Origin: an uncultured Bacteroidales bacterium
Lineage (GTDB): Bacteria; Bacteroidota; Bacteroidia; Bacteroidales; UBA932
Assembly: GCA_944325445.1 (NCBI GenBank)
Contig: CALVAG010000002.1
Location: forward strand, 1-64,000
Direction: 5' to 3'
DNA: 64,000 bases
The position numbers and the translations under genes are program-made. Below, in pieces: positions 8,755-18,834 of this stretch (position 1 is the first letter of the stretch; each line of letters opens with the position of its first letter). The notes under the pieces were generated by a model. The model was not told where the DNA came from and ran no database searches. It was given only the letters and a program-made list of their open reading frames with translations.

Positions 8755-10890
8755 ATGAGAAATAAGCATAAGTCAAATAAAAAACATCTTAAGAATTCGC
8801 AAAAGAAATTCTTCAAAAAGGCATCCGGTGCCTCAGCCGACCTGAAACGAAAAAGAAGGGCGTCCGTAAAAAAAGAAAAACACATTATGGAGTGTGTGGG
8901 AAAGATATCTCTCACAAGAGACGGATACGGATTTGTCTCTGTCGAGAATCTGCAGGAAGATATTTTTATTCCGCAAAAGAGGCTTTTCGGCGCATTGAAC
9001 GGAGATACGGTAAAGGTCGGGGTCAGAAAAATGGGAAGCGACGGCCTCAGGATGGAAGGAGAGGTTCTTGAAATCGTCGCCCGTTCTACAAAACCGTATA
9101 TAGGGATATTGCAAATTACCGGGGACCAGGCCTGGGTCATTGTAGAAAACAAGGTCATGCCTTACGATATAAGCGTTCCCATAACCGAAGCAGACAAAAA
9201 GGAGCAGGGCAAAAAAGTCGCCGTAGTAATAAGGAAGTGGAAAAAGGGGATGGATGCTCCGATAGGCGAAATCGTAGATGTTTTGGGAGAACCGGGAGAC
9301 AACAACACGGAAATGCACGCCATATTGGCAGAATACGGGCTGCCATATAAATTCACCGGAGAGGTAGAGAATGCCGCAGCGCAAATTCCGGTAAAAATCG
9401 AAGCGGATGAGATAAAGAACAGAAGGGATTTCAGGGATATCTGCACCTTTACCATAGACCCGGCCGATGCAAAGGATTTTGACGATGCACTTTCATTCAG
9501 AAAACTCGACGGCGGGACTTTCGAAGTCGGTGTACATATTGCCGATGTAACCCATTACGTAAGACCTAACGACATTATAGACAAAGAGGCTGTAACCAGA
9601 GGGACTTCGGTCTATCTGGTAGACCGGACCGTTCCGATGCTGCCGGAAGTCCTCTCTAACAATCTCTGCTCCCTCCGCCCCGATGAAGAGAAACTGACAT
9701 TTTCCGCAGTATTCCAAATGAATGAAAAGGCCGAGGTTTTAGATACCTGGTTCGGACGGACAATTATCTGTTCCGACAGGCGATTCGCTTACGAGGAGGC
9801 CCAGCATATTCTTGAAGAGGCAGGACTGGCCGAACCTTCGGGAACCGACATTGCCGATATTCCTGATAACCGGACCGCAGGCTCAAAAAGAGAGGAGGAG
9901 GTAAAAGAGGCTGTCGTAACGCTGCATAAACTTGCTGCGATAATGCGCAAAAAAAGATTTGCATCGGGGGCCATAAGTTTCGACCGCCCGGAAATGAAGG
10001 TTTATGTCGATGAAAAGGGGAAACCTACAGATGTAAAGGAAAAGGTAAGCAGAGAGGCCAACTGGCTTATAGAGGAGTTCATGCTGCTGGCCAACAAGGC
10101 AGTAGCCACATATGTATCTAAAGGGACAAAACTCAGGCAGCCTACATTCGTGTATCGCGTACACGATGAACCGGATATGGACAAAATACAGAATTTCAAA
10201 AATTTCATAAGACATTTCGGTTACACGATGAGCGATACGAAAACAGGCAGGCAATTGGCCAAGGAGCTGAACAGGCTTCTTGCGAAGGTCCAGCAGAAAC
10301 CCGAGTGCGAAGCAATCGAAATAATCGCTCTCCGCGCCATGGCAAAAGCCAAATACTCTACCGACAATATCGGCCATTACGGTCTGGGATTCCGTTATTA
10401 TACCCATTTTACTTCGCCCATAAGAAGATACCCCGACATGATGGTGCACAGGCTGCTTGCACATTATCTGGCGGGCGGAAAGAGCGAAAACAAGGCGCTG
10501 TTTGAGCAGTTGTGCAAACAATCTTCTGAAAGAGAACAGATTGCATCGGATGCTGAAAGAGCAAGCATTAAATACAAACTTGCAGAGTACATGCAGGAGA
10601 GAATCGGCAACATTTACGACGGGACGGTTTCGGGAGTTACGGAATGGGGCCTGTATGTCGAGGTCGAACCCACAAAGGTGGAAGGGATGGTTTCCATAAG
10701 GGATATCAAGGAGGATTTCTTTGAATTCGATGAGAAAAATTATTGCATTACGGGGAAAAAGTCCAAGAAAAAATATACATTGGGGGACAAGGTGAGAATC
10801 AGGGTGCTGAAAGTGAATCTGGAGCAGAAAACCATAGATTACGAACTTGTAGGACCTGCCGATGGAGTGGACAGACAAAATGCCAATTAA
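8755..10890 (+). CDS. rnr: Ribonuclease R
   Basis: The 711-aa 3'-to-5' exoribonuclease degrades structured RNA in mRNA turnover and RNA quality control. A Lys-rich tail (residues 1-42) precedes cold-shock-type OB domains (about 45-210). The RNB catalytic domain holds the Asp cluster [11 protein letters not shown] near residues 235-247 and the conserved [10 protein letters not shown] stretch. A C-terminal S1 domain occupies about 620-705. It heads a likely operon with proC (22-bp gap), proB and proA. The pairing with proline synthesis has no obvious functional logic. Confidence 0.95.
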   Translation: MRNKHKSNKKHLKNSQKKFFKKASGASADLKRKRRASVKKEKHIMECVGKISLTRDGYGFVSVENLQEDIFIPQKRLFGALNGDTVKVGVRKMGSDGLRMEGEVLEIVARSTKPYIGILQITGDQAWVIVENKVMPYDISVPITEADKKEQGKKVAVVIRKWKKGMDAPIGEIVDVLGEPGDNNTEMHAILAEYGLPYKFTGEVENAAAQIPVKIEADEIKNRRDFRDICTFTIDPADAKDFDDALSFRKLDGGTFEVGVHIADVTHYVRPNDIIDKEAVTRGTSVYLVDRTVPMLPEVLSNNLCSLRPDEEKLTFSAVFQMNEKAEVLDTWFGRTIICSDRRFAYEEAQHILEEAGLAEPSGTDIADIPDNRTAGSKREEEVKEAVVTLHKLAAIMRKKRFASGAISFDRPEMKVYVDEKGKPTDVKEKVSREANWLIEEFMLLANKAVATYVSKGTKLRQPTFVYRVHDEPDMDKIQNFKNFIRHFGYTMSDTKTGRQLAKELNRLLAKVQQKPECEAIEIIALRAMAKAKYSTDNIGHYGLGFRYYTHFTSPIRRYPDMMVHRLLAHYLAGGKSENKALFEQLCKQSSEREQIASDAERASIKYKLAEYMQERIGNIYDGTVSGVTEWGLYVEVEPTKVEGMVSIRDIKEDFFEFDEKNYCITGKKSKKKYTLGDKVRIRVLKVNLEQKTIDYELVGPADGVDRQNAN

Positions 10891-10912
10891 AAATACCTAA
10901 ATACAAATCGAT

Positions 10913-11710
10913 ATGAAAATTTCCATTATAGGAGCGGGCAATATGGGCAGCGCCATAGCCTGCGGACTGGCCGGCAAAGAGGTGTTCAAAGGCAATATCA
11001 CCGTTTCCGATGCCTCTCTGCCCAAGCTGGAGGAGTTGCAGAAAGGACTTCCGGGCATCTCGATATGCAGGGGCAACGTGGAGGCATGTAAGTGTGCGGA
11101 TGTCATTATCCTTGCAGTAAAGCCGTTTATGATAAAAAATGTCATAGAGGAGATCAGGGATTCGCTTGACTGCAAAAGGCAGATCGTAGTTTCGATTGCC
11201 GCAGGAATCGGGCTTAAAGCTCTGGAAGAGTTCTTCTCCGGCACAGACGGACGGACTCCGGCAATTTTCCATATAATTCCGAATACTGCAGTAAAGGTCG
11301 GGGCAGGAATGAGTTTTATAACATACTCGAATGCAGATGAAGAGGCCAAGGAAAAGGTTCTTGAAATTTTCGGCAATTTGGGCGAAACCATGGTTGTAGA
11401 CGAAAAGCTTCTGGATGCAGGAATGGCTCTCTCGTCATGCGGCATAGCATATATTTTCCGCTACATAAGGGCTGCCGTAGAAGCAGGTGTGGAATTAGGG
11501 TTCAGACCGGCGGAGGCACAGCGGATCATAAGCCAGACAATGAATGGCGCAGTCATCCTTCTCGAAAAGTCCGGCGGACATCCGGAACAGGAGATAGACA
11601 AGGTTACCACTGCGGGAGGGCTGACCATAAAAGGGCTCAACACGATGGAGGAGTCCGGCTTCTCCGCTGCCGTCATAAAGGGAATAAAAGCCTCCGTCAA
11701 AGGCAATTAA
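10913..11710 (+). CDS. proC: Pyrroline-5-carboxylate reductase
   Basis: The 265-aa enzyme performs the last step of proline synthesis, reducing pyrroline-5-carboxylate with NAD(P)H. The N-terminal Rossmann motif is IIGAGNMGSAIA (residues 4-15). The C-terminal dimerisation domain carries the family signature around TTAGGLTIKGLNTMEESG. Its stop codon is one base before the proB start. Together with proB and proA it encodes the complete glutamate-to-proline route in one transcript. Confidence 0.95.
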   Translation: MKISIIGAGNMGSAIACGLAGKEVFKGNITVSDASLPKLEELQKGLPGISICRGNVEACKCADVIILAVKPFMIKNVIEEIRDSLDCKRQIVVSIAAGIGLKALEEFFSGTDGRTPAIFHIIPNTAVKVGAGMSFITYSNADEEAKEKVLEIFGNLGETMVVDEKLLDAGMALSSCGIAYIFRYIRAAVEAGVELGFRPAEAQRIISQTMNGAVILLEKSGGHPEQEIDKVTTAGGLTIKGLNTMEESGFSAAVIKGIKASVKGN

Positions 11711-11711
11711 A

Positions 11712-12806
11712 ATGGATACGCATAATATAAAGAGAGTTGCCATAAAGATAGGCAGCAATGTCCTCAGCAACGATGACGGCTCAATAAACCGTCACCATAT
11801 ATATGAGATTGTCAGAGAAATCGCCAAAATCAGGGAATCGGGAATAGAGGTAATTGTCATCTCTTCCGGAGCAGTGGCATGCGGAAGGGATACAATAAAG
11901 GAGCATGCTGTAAGGAAACTGGACAGCGTACAGCAACGCCAGCTCTATTCTGCGGTGGGACAGATTACGCTGATGAATCTTTATTCCCGGTTTTTCAACG
12001 ATTATGACCTTCAGGTGGGGCAAGTGCTCACCACCAAGGAAAACTTCAAGACGCGTTCTCTCTATCTGAATCAGAAAAGTTGCATTTCCACCATGTTGGA
12101 AAACGGGATAATTCCCATAGTAAACGAAAACGATACGGTAAGCATTACCGAACTCATGTTTACGGACAACGATGAGCTTTCCGGGCTTATAGCGACAATG
12201 ATGGACGTACAACTGCTATTGATACTCAGCAATATCGACGGCATCTACAATGGAGACCCCAAGAAGACCGGCTCTACCGTAATACGGAGTGTGGAACCCG
12301 GGGAAGATCTGACAAAATATATAAGTTCCGGCAAATCCGACTTCGGGCGCGGAGGAATGGTCACAAAATATAATATCGCGGCAAAGGTCGCAAAGGAGGG
12401 AATAACCGTCGTGATAGCCAACGGCAAAAAGGACGCATCCATAATAACGGGCATCCTCTTTACACCGGACCAATATATCTTTACCCGCTTTATACCTCAA
12501 CACCATGCCCTTTCCGGAGTAAAAAAATGGATTGCCCACAGCAACGGTTTTACAAAAGGCTCCATATACATAAATGCCAATACGGTAAAAGCCATTACAG
12601 GCAATAAGGCCACAAGCATTCTCCCTGTCGGAGTTACAAGAATAGAGGGGGACTTTGAAAAGGACGATCTGGTAATGGTCCTTTCAGAAGATGGAGAAAA
12701 CCTGGGAATGGGCAGAAGCGCCTACAGCAGTGTCAAGGCGGCCCAGATTGCCGGTAAGCATGGCTGCCGTCCGATAATTCATTACGATTATCTCTTTTTA
12801 TATTGA
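11712..12806 (+). CDS. proB: Glutamate 5-kinase
   Basis: The 364-aa enzyme phosphorylates glutamate, the first and feedback-controlled step of proline synthesis. The amino acid kinase domain (about 1-255) shows KIGSNVLS near the N terminus, SSGAVACG, and FGRGGMVTKYNIAAKVAKEG. The C-terminal PUA domain (about 275-364) is present, as in the long form of the enzyme. The start at 11712 follows the proC stop by one base. Confidence 0.95.
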   Translation: MDTHNIKRVAIKIGSNVLSNDDGSINRHHIYEIVREIAKIRESGIEVIVISSGAVACGRDTIKEHAVRKLDSVQQRQLYSAVGQITLMNLYSRFFNDYDLQVGQVLTTKENFKTRSLYLNQKSCISTMLENGIIPIVNENDTVSITELMFTDNDELSGLIATMMDVQLLLILSNIDGIYNGDPKKTGSTVIRSVEPGEDLTKYISSGKSDFGRGGMVTKYNIAAKVAKEGITVVIANGKKDASIITGILFTPDQYIFTRFIPQHHALSGVKKWIAHSNGFTKGSIYINANTVKAITGNKATSILPVGVTRIEGDFEKDDLVMVLSEDGENLGMGRSAYSSVKAAQIAGKHGCRPIIHYDYLFLY

Positions 12807-12815
12807 TATTGAAAC

Positions 12816-14066
12816 ATGACTTGTAAATCTATATTTGAAAATGTGCGCGCAGCCTCGAGAGAGTTTATGGCGGGCTACTCTCAGGAAAAGGTCAACGGCA
12901 TTCTGACGGGCACGGCCGAGGCCATCGGCAAAAACAGCGCCCTTATTCTTCAGGAAAACGCAAAGGATCTGGCTGCCATGGATAAGGACAATCCAAAATT
13001 CGACAGGCTCCGCCTGACGCCGGAGAGGCTTGAATCCATAGCGTCAGACATGCGGAAGGTAGCCTCGCTCCCATCGCCTGTCGGGCAGTTGATTGAAAAG
13101 AGGGTTTTGCCGAACGGACTGGAATTAAGCAGGGTGAGAGTACCTTTCGGAGTAATCGGCATAATTTACGAAGCCCGCCCCAATGTAACGTTCGATGTCT
13201 TTTCTCTCTGCCTTAAATCCGGCAACTGCTGCCTGCTCAAGGGAGGAAGCGATGCAGAACATTCAAACAGGGCGATAATCGGCATTATACACGAAGTTTT
13301 GAAAAAGGAGGGGATGAACACCTCCGTGGCTGAACTTCTGCCCTCTACCCGCGAGGCTACCGGAGAGCTTCTCCATGCAAGGGGCTACGTAGACCTGATT
13401 ATCCCGCGCGGAAGCGGAGCCCTCATAAATTCGGTCCGGGAAAATGCCACGATTCCGGTCATCGAGACAGGGGCGGGCGTATGCCACACCTACTTCGATG
13501 CAGAGGGGAATCTTGAAATCGGGACCAATGCAGTAAACAATGCCAAGACCCGCAGGGTAAGCGTATGCAATGCGCTCGACTGCCTAATCATACACTCTTC
13601 GAGACTTGCAGACCTGCCGCATATATGCGCGCCTTTACAAAAAAACAATGTCCTGATTTTCGCAGATGGGCCAGCATACAGGGCGCTGGACGGACAATAC
13701 CCGCAACGGCTTCTCTCGCATGCCTCAGAGGAAAGTTTCGGAACTGAATTTTTAGACTATAAAATGGCTGTCAAAACTGTCGGCTCGTTAGATGATGCAA
13801 TAAGGCACATAGCGGAGTATGGCTCGGGACACAGCGAATCCATAATCTCGGAAAACGAACAGGCCTGCCGGAAATTCATAGCCTCGGTAGACGCCGCATG
13901 CGTCTACACGAATGCGCCTACCTCCTTTACAGACGGCGCGCAGTTCGGTCTGGGGGCGGAGATCGGAATCAGCACCCAGAAGCTGCATGCACGCGGTCCC
14001 ATGGCTCTCAATGAGATAACCACATATAAATGGGTCATCAGAGGAAACGGACAGATTCGGCCATGA
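12816..14066 (+). CDS. proA: Glutamate-5-semialdehyde dehydrogenase
   Basis: The 416-aa NADPH-dependent enzyme reduces glutamyl-5-phosphate to the semialdehyde, the second step of proline synthesis. The family block [30 protein letters not shown] region is present from about residue 124. The catalytic cysteine lies near residue 250 in [11 protein letters not shown]. Length is normal. It is the last gene of rnr-proC-proB-proA. No hairpin terminator is visible before the dnaE promoter 19 bases downstream, so some read-through is possible. Confidence 0.95.
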   Translation: MTCKSIFENVRAASREFMAGYSQEKVNGILTGTAEAIGKNSALILQENAKDLAAMDKDNPKFDRLRLTPERLESIASDMRKVASLPSPVGQLIEKRVLPNGLELSRVRVPFGVIGIIYEARPNVTFDVFSLCLKSGNCCLLKGGSDAEHSNRAIIGIIHEVLKKEGMNTSVAELLPSTREATGELLHARGYVDLIIPRGSGALINSVRENATIPVIETGAGVCHTYFDAEGNLEIGTNAVNNAKTRRVSVCNALDCLIIHSSRLADLPHICAPLQKNNVLIFADGPAYRALDGQYPQRLLSHASEESFGTEFLDYKMAVKTVGSLDDAIRHIAEYGSGHSESIISENEQACRKFIASVDAACVYTNAPTSFTDGAQFGLGAEIGISTQKLHARGPMALNEITTYKWVIRGNGQIRP

Positions 14067-14084
14067 TTTTGCCTTATTTTTCTC

Positions 14085-14092
14085 TACCTTTG
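14085..14092 (+). promoter_or_regulatory. Promoter -7 box of dnaE
   Basis: TACCTTTG lies 32 nt before the dnaE start codon, in a short T-rich gap. Confidence 0.6.
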
Positions 14093-14124
14093 CGGAAGTA
14101 AATCAATCAAACTTCCCTTTAGGT

Positions 14125-17100
14125 ATGTCATTCGTCCACCTTCACGTACATAGCTATTACTCTGTCCTTGACGGAGCTGCGCCCATAAAAAGCCTTTTCC
14201 AGAGGGCTGCTGCAGACAACCAGCCCGCACTTGCAATCACAGACCACGGAAACATGTTCGGTGTAAAGGAATTTTTCAAGGTTGCAAAAGCATTTCCCGA
14301 TATCAAGCCGATTGTAGGATGCGAAGTCTATGTAAACCCGGAAGGGAGATTTACAAAGCGCGGGAAGGAAGACCAGGGCGCCAACCACCTTATATTGCTG
14401 GCAAAAAATCTGAAGGGTTACTATAATCTGGTAAAGCTCGTTTCGCTCGGCTATGTCGAGGGGTTTTATTATAAGCCCAAAATAGACAAGGAGTTGCTGG
14501 AAAAATACCATGAAGGCCTTATCTGCTCCTCCGCCTGCCTTGGAGGAGAAATTCCGCAAAAGATAAGAAAGGGAGATATGGCCGGTGCAAAAGAGAGCAT
14601 TCTCTGGTACAAGAGGCTTTTCGGCGATGATTACTATCTGGAAGTCCAGCTTCACAAAACAGAAGTGCCGGGAATGAGCGATGAGGTCTATGAACAACAA
14701 TTGATTGTAAACAAGGCCATATTCGAACTCGCCCCGGAGTGCGGGGTAAAGGTCATAGCGACCAACGACGTACACTTTGCCGCAAAGGAAGACGGACCTG
14801 CACACGACCGCCTTATCTGCATAAATACGAATGCCAACGTTACGGATACGGACAGATTGAGATATACGCAGCAGGAGTTTCTGAAAAGCGAAGAACAGAT
14901 GCGCGCACTCTTTCCGGAACATCCCGAAGTGATAGAAAACACCGTAGAGATTGCGGAAAAGGTGGAACGCTACTCGATAGATTGCGGCCATATCCTTCCC
15001 CGTTTCATACTGCCGGATGGATTTACCGATTCCAATCTCTATCTTAAACATCTCACATATAAGGGCGCCGAACGCAGATATAGCGATATAACCCCGGAAA
15101 TCAGGGAGAGGATAGATTTCGAACTCTCCACGATCGCCAACATGGGATTCCCGGACTACTTCCTGATAGTGCAGGACTTTATAGCAGCCGCACGCGGGAT
15201 GGGAGTATGGGTTGGCCCGGGCAGGGGCTCTGCGGCAGGTTCGGTTGTCGCCTACTGCCTCGGCATCACACAGATAGACCCCATAAAGTACGATTTGCTC
15301 TTTGAGCGTTTCCTCAACCCGGAGCGTATCTCGATGCCGGATATAGATATAGATTTCGATGACGAAGGGCGTGGAAAGGTATTGCAGTATGTCGAGCAGA
15401 AGTATGGCAAGGACCATGTTTCCCATGTGATAACCTTCGGCACCATGGCCGCAAAAAGCGCCATAAAGGATATCGCCAGAATAGAGCAGGTGCCGCTTGC
15501 GGAATCTACGCGTCTTGCAAACCTGATTCCGACAAAACCATTCGAAGAGAAGGTCAAAAAGAGAGGAGAGGACGGGACAGAGACGGAAGAGACAAAAAAG
15601 ATTCCGGCGACAATCAAAAACTGCATAGAGAGGACTCCCGAACTGAAAGAGGCCTATGAGCACTCCGAAATACCTGAAGTGAGGGAAACGTTGAAGTTTG
15701 CAATGCAACTCGAAGGATGCGTAAGGAATACCGGCGTACATGCCTGCGCCGTAATCATTGGACGCGACAATCTTCTGGAGCATATCCCGATTTCGACAGC
15801 CAAGGACAAGGAGAGCGGAGAAGACATGTGGGTGTCGCAATATGAAGGGAAATTCATAGAGGATGTGGGAATGCTGAAAATGGACTTCCTTGGGCTCAGG
15901 ACACTCTCCATTTTAAAGGAGGCCGTCTCCAACATAAAAAAACACAGGGGGATAGAACTGGACATAGACCATATCCCCCTGGATGACACAGCCACATACA
16001 ATCTCTTCGGGCGCGGAGACACGATAGCCACATTCCAGTTCGAGTCCGAAGGAATGCAGAAATGGCTCAGAGAATTGAAACCTAACCGCTTCGAAGACCT
16101 CATCGCCATGAACGCCCTCTACAGGCCGGGACCTATGGACTACATTCCCGATTTTGTAGACAGAAAACATGGCCGCAAAAAGATAGAGTACGATCTTCCG
16201 GAAATGGAAGACATATTGAAGGACACTTACGGCGTGACAGTATATCAGGAGCAGGTGATGCTTCTCTCCCAGAAGTTGGCAGGGTTTACAAAAGGCCAGG
16301 CCGACGGATTGCGCAAGGCCATGGGAAAGAAGCTCATAGATAAAATGATGGAGTTGCAGGCGAAGTTCATGGAGGGCGGAATCAAAAACGGGCATCCCAA
16401 GGAGACATTGGAGAAGATATGGAAGGACTGGACAGCCTTTGCAGAATATGCATTCAACAAGTCGCATGCAACATGCTATGCATGGGTAGGATACCAGACG
16501 GCTTACCTGAAAGCCAACTTCCCCGCCGAGTTTATGGCGGCCAACCTCAGCAGCAATCTCAACAACATAGAGGATATCAAGAAACTCATGGATGAATGCC
16601 GCAGGATGGGCATTTCCGTTCTCGGGCCGGATATAAACGAGAGCGATGTGACCTTCACGGTAAACAAAGAGGGAAACATCCGTTTCGGCATGGCCGGCGT
16701 AAAGGGAGTTGGGGCGGCCGTAGTGAACAGCATAATAGAAGGACGCGCAGACGGCCCGTATAAAAACATATTCGACTTCATAGAGAGAAGTTCCGCCAAG
16801 GCTCCCGTCAATAAAAAGACCATAGAATCCCTTGCATACGCAGGCGCGTTCGATTCCTTTCCGGAAATTCGCAGGGAGCAGTTTTTTGCAGTAAATTCAA
16901 AGGGAGAGCTCTTTATTGAGGCATTGTGCCGGTACGGTTCAAAGGTTGCCACAGACTCACTCAACAACTCCTCATCGCTTTTCGAAATAGAGGATGAAGG
17001 ATTCAAGCCGATTCCGCCGGAAATACCTGTCGTCGGCGAGATGAACAAGCTGGAATTTCTCAAAAAAGAGAAGGAGCTGACAGGAATATATCTGTCGGCG

Positions 17101-17736
17101 CATCCGCTCGATATTTATAAATTCGAAATTGAAAATTTTGCACAATATACCCTGCAGGAGATACATCAGGCCATAAAGGAGGGTATTTACACCCAATTCG
17201 GGGAAAAGGAATTTTCAATAGCAGGGCTCGTAAACAATGTGGTAAAAAAGAGCAGCAAAAGCGGCAGGCCGTATGCCTCTTTTTCCATAGAAGATTATAC
17301 GGGCTCCATTTCGCTGACTCTCTTTGGCAAAGACTACGAAAATTTTATCCCTTTCATGGAGGAGGGGCAGGCTCTCTTTTTAAGATGTCTCTTTGCGCCC
17401 CGCTTCCAGATAAAAAAGGAGAATGGAGAGGAGAAAAAGGAGATTACAGGACACGAATTGAGAATCCGCAAGGTTTCACTGCTCGCGAATGTAAAGGATG
17501 ATTTGCTGAAATCCTTTACTTTGACCTTGCCTGCAGATAAAATAGATGCGGAATTCCGCAAGAGGCTCACGAAAATCCTGAAAAAAAGCAAAGGGAACAA
17601 ACATTTCTTTATAAAAATGTTGGAATATAAGGAAAAGTTTGCCGTTGAATTGATTTCGCGCAAATTCAATATAGACGTAACGCAAGAGTTGCTCGACCTT
17701 ATAAAGGAGTATAATTACTCCTACACCATAGAATAG
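14125..17736 (+). CDS. dnaE: DNA polymerase III alpha subunit
   Basis: The 1203-aa subunit is the replicative polymerase. The N-terminal PHP domain starts with HLHVHSYYSVLDGA. The palm carries the catalytic aspartates in MPDIDIDFDDEGR near residues 404-416. The helical fingers and helix-hairpin-helix region follow, with an OB-fold domain near 1010-1100 (KSGRPYASFSIEDYTGSI). No proofreading exonuclease domain is fused, so it is the DnaE class, not PolC. It is a single gene with its own promoter and converges on the ThiL-like gene with only 14 bases between stops. Confidence 0.97.
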   Translation: MSFVHLHVHSYYSVLDGAAPIKSLFQRAAADNQPALAITDHGNMFGVKEFFKVAKAFPDIKPIVGCEVYVNPEGRFTKRGKEDQGANHLILLAKNLKGYYNLVKLVSLGYVEGFYYKPKIDKELLEKYHEGLICSSACLGGEIPQKIRKGDMAGAKESILWYKRLFGDDYYLEVQLHKTEVPGMSDEVYEQQLIVNKAIFELAPECGVKVIATNDVHFAAKEDGPAHDRLICINTNANVTDTDRLRYTQQEFLKSEEQMRALFPEHPEVIENTVEIAEKVERYSIDCGHILPRFILPDGFTDSNLYLKHLTYKGAERRYSDITPEIRERIDFELSTIANMGFPDYFLIVQDFIAAARGMGVWVGPGRGSAAGSVVAYCLGITQIDPIKYDLLFERFLNPERISMPDIDIDFDDEGRGKVLQYVEQKYGKDHVSHVITFGTMAAKSAIKDIARIEQVPLAESTRLANLIPTKPFEEKVKKRGEDGTETEETKKIPATIKNCIERTPELKEAYEHSEIPEVRETLKFAMQLEGCVRNTGVHACAVIIGRDNLLEHIPISTAKDKESGEDMWVSQYEGKFIEDVGMLKMDFLGLRTLSILKEAVSNIKKHRGIELDIDHIPLDDTATYNLFGRGDTIATFQFESEGMQKWLRELKPNRFEDLIAMNALYRPGPMDYIPDFVDRKHGRKKIEYDLPEMEDILKDTYGVTVYQEQVMLLSQKLAGFTKGQADGLRKAMGKKLIDKMMELQAKFMEGGIKNGHPKETLEKIWKDWTAFAEYAFNKSHATCYAWVGYQTAYLKANFPAEFMAANLSSNLNNIEDIKKLMDECRRMGISVLGPDINESDVTFTVNKEGNIRFGMAGVKGVGAAVVNSIIEGRADGPYKNIFDFIERSSAKAPVNKKTIESLAYAGAFDSFPEIRREQFFAVNSKGELFIEALCRYGSKVATDSLNNSSSLFEIEDEGFKPIPPEIPVVGEMNKLEFLKKEKELTGIYLSAHPLDIYKFEIENFAQYTLQEIHQAIKEGIYTQFGEKEFSIAGLVNNVVKKSSKSGRPYASFSIEDYTGSISLTLFGKDYENFIPFMEEGQALFLRCLFAPRFQIKKENGEEKKEITGHELRIRKVSLLANVKDDLLKSFTLTLPADKIDAEFRKRLTKILKKSKGNKHFFIKMLEYKEKFAVELISRKFNIDVTQELLDLIKEYNYSYTIE

Positions 17737-17750
17737 CTTTGCCGCTGCCT

Positions 17751-18785
17751 TTATAAGGCCTTTATCTCTATCTCTTCGCCCTGCGGAGTGATGAGAGTCG
17801 CATCGGCCTGTTTATTTGTAAGATGCCCTATTACATCCATATTGGGGAACTCGCGATGGAATCTTTCATGCTCAGAGAGCGGGATTGCAAAGAGAAACTT
17901 GTAGTCATCCCCGCCATTGAGAGCCGCGGTAACCGCATCCATATTTATCTCCTTTGCCATCTCCATGGTCTGCGATGCTATGGGAATCTTCTCCAAAAAG
18001 ATTCTTGCTCCCAGGCCGCACTTTCCGCACATCTGCATCACTGCACGTGCCAGCCCGCGGTTTATAAAGACGCCTGCAGAAGGGAAAAGCCCTGCCTGAG
18101 CGAACTGATCCAACATTTTAGGGTTAATCTCCGGGCTGAGATATTGCGAAAGTATATATTTATATCTGCTCAAATCGGGCTGCACATATTTTTTCGCCTC
18201 CTCTTCGGACAGTTTATTGAACATTACCTTCTCTCTCTCCAAAACATGCAGCCCCATATATGCCGCACCCACGTTTCCCGTGATGCAAAGCAGGCTGTTT
18301 GGTTCCGGTTCCGGTAATTTCTTTGCCGTTTCGCGCTCCAATGCCCCTTGTGCGGAGACGGAAATCGCAAGTCCGGTCATCGAAGAGTTCAAATCGAGCG
18401 AAAGGCTCTTTACCGAATGCTCCCTGGCAGCCGCCACCATTCCGCTCCATAGCAAAACCACATCTTCTGCAGCAAAACGGGATGAAATTCCGATATTGCA
18501 CGACAGCCCCACCGGGCTGTATTCCCTTGCGTAAAGCTGCCCTAAAACAGAAAGTACTGCCTTATAACCCAAATGTTTAAGAGGCGTATATACAAGATCG
18601 AAATCTATCCCTTCCAACATCATCGAAGATGCGAGCGAAAAGATTCGCTCCTTGTCGTCGAAAATCTGCAACTCGCCGTTTTCATATCCTGTCCCCTCAA
18701 ACAGTCGTCTTAAAAGCTCATTCCTTCCTATGCTTTTTATCTGGGTTCTCTCTCCCCTTTTCTCTTCCTTTGCCGGATTGTCCAT
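17751..18785 (-). CDS. ThiL-like protein with lost catalytic motifs (pseudoenzyme)
   Basis: The start at 18785 gives 344 aa. The overall sequence follows Bacteroidota thiamine-monophosphate kinase: FDLVYTPLKHLGYKAV at 62-77, AAYMGLHVLEREK at 174-186, ALNGGDDYKFLF at 288-299. However, the positions where ThiL keeps its metal- and ATP-binding residues have changed. GIGDDAA becomes ELQIFDD (38-44), TTDxxxEG becomes ASSMMLEG (52-59), and SDxYA becomes GQLYA (82-86). GGDTTSS becomes SLDLNSS (129-135) and DISDGL becomes FINRGL (240-245). The frame is intact, so the gene looks maintained rather than decayed. A catalytic thiamine role is doubtful. It is divergent from sufB. Confidence 0.82.
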   Translation of the reverse strand: MDNPAKEEKRGERTQIKSIGRNELLRRLFEGTGYENGELQIFDDKERIFSLASSMMLEGIDFDLVYTPLKHLGYKAVLSVLGQLYAREYSPVGLSCNIGISSRFAAEDVVLLWSGMVAAAREHSVKSLSLDLNSSMTGLAISVSAQGALERETAKKLPEPEPNSLLCITGNVGAAYMGLHVLEREKVMFNKLSEEEAKKYVQPDLSRYKYILSQYLSPEINPKMLDQFAQAGLFPSAGVFINRGLARAVMQMCGKCGLGARIFLEKIPIASQTMEMAKEINMDAVTAALNGGDDYKFLFAIPLSEHERFHREFPNMDVIGHLTNKQADATLITPQGEEIEIKAL

Positions 18786-18798
18786 ACTCTTTTTTTTA

Positions 18799-18806
18799 CA
18801 AAAATA
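18799..18806 (-). promoter_or_regulatory. Promoter -7 box of the ThiL-like gene
   Basis: The minus strand reads TATTTTTG, 13 nt before the start codon at 18785, implying a leader of fewer than 10 nt. Confidence 0.5.
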
Positions 18807-18818
18807 GACGAAATGAAT

Positions 18819-18826
18819 TAACTTTG
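18819..18826 (+). promoter_or_regulatory. Promoter -7 box of the suf operon
   Basis: TAACTTTG ends only 8 nt before the sufB ATG at 18835, so the transcript would start at or within a few bases of the start codon. Confidence 0.6.
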
Positions 18827-18834
18827 CATGGCTT

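Noticed and set aside
14128..15840. 570-codon open frame antisense to dnaE
   Set aside because: A shadow of dnaE; the sense strand has complete polymerase motifs.
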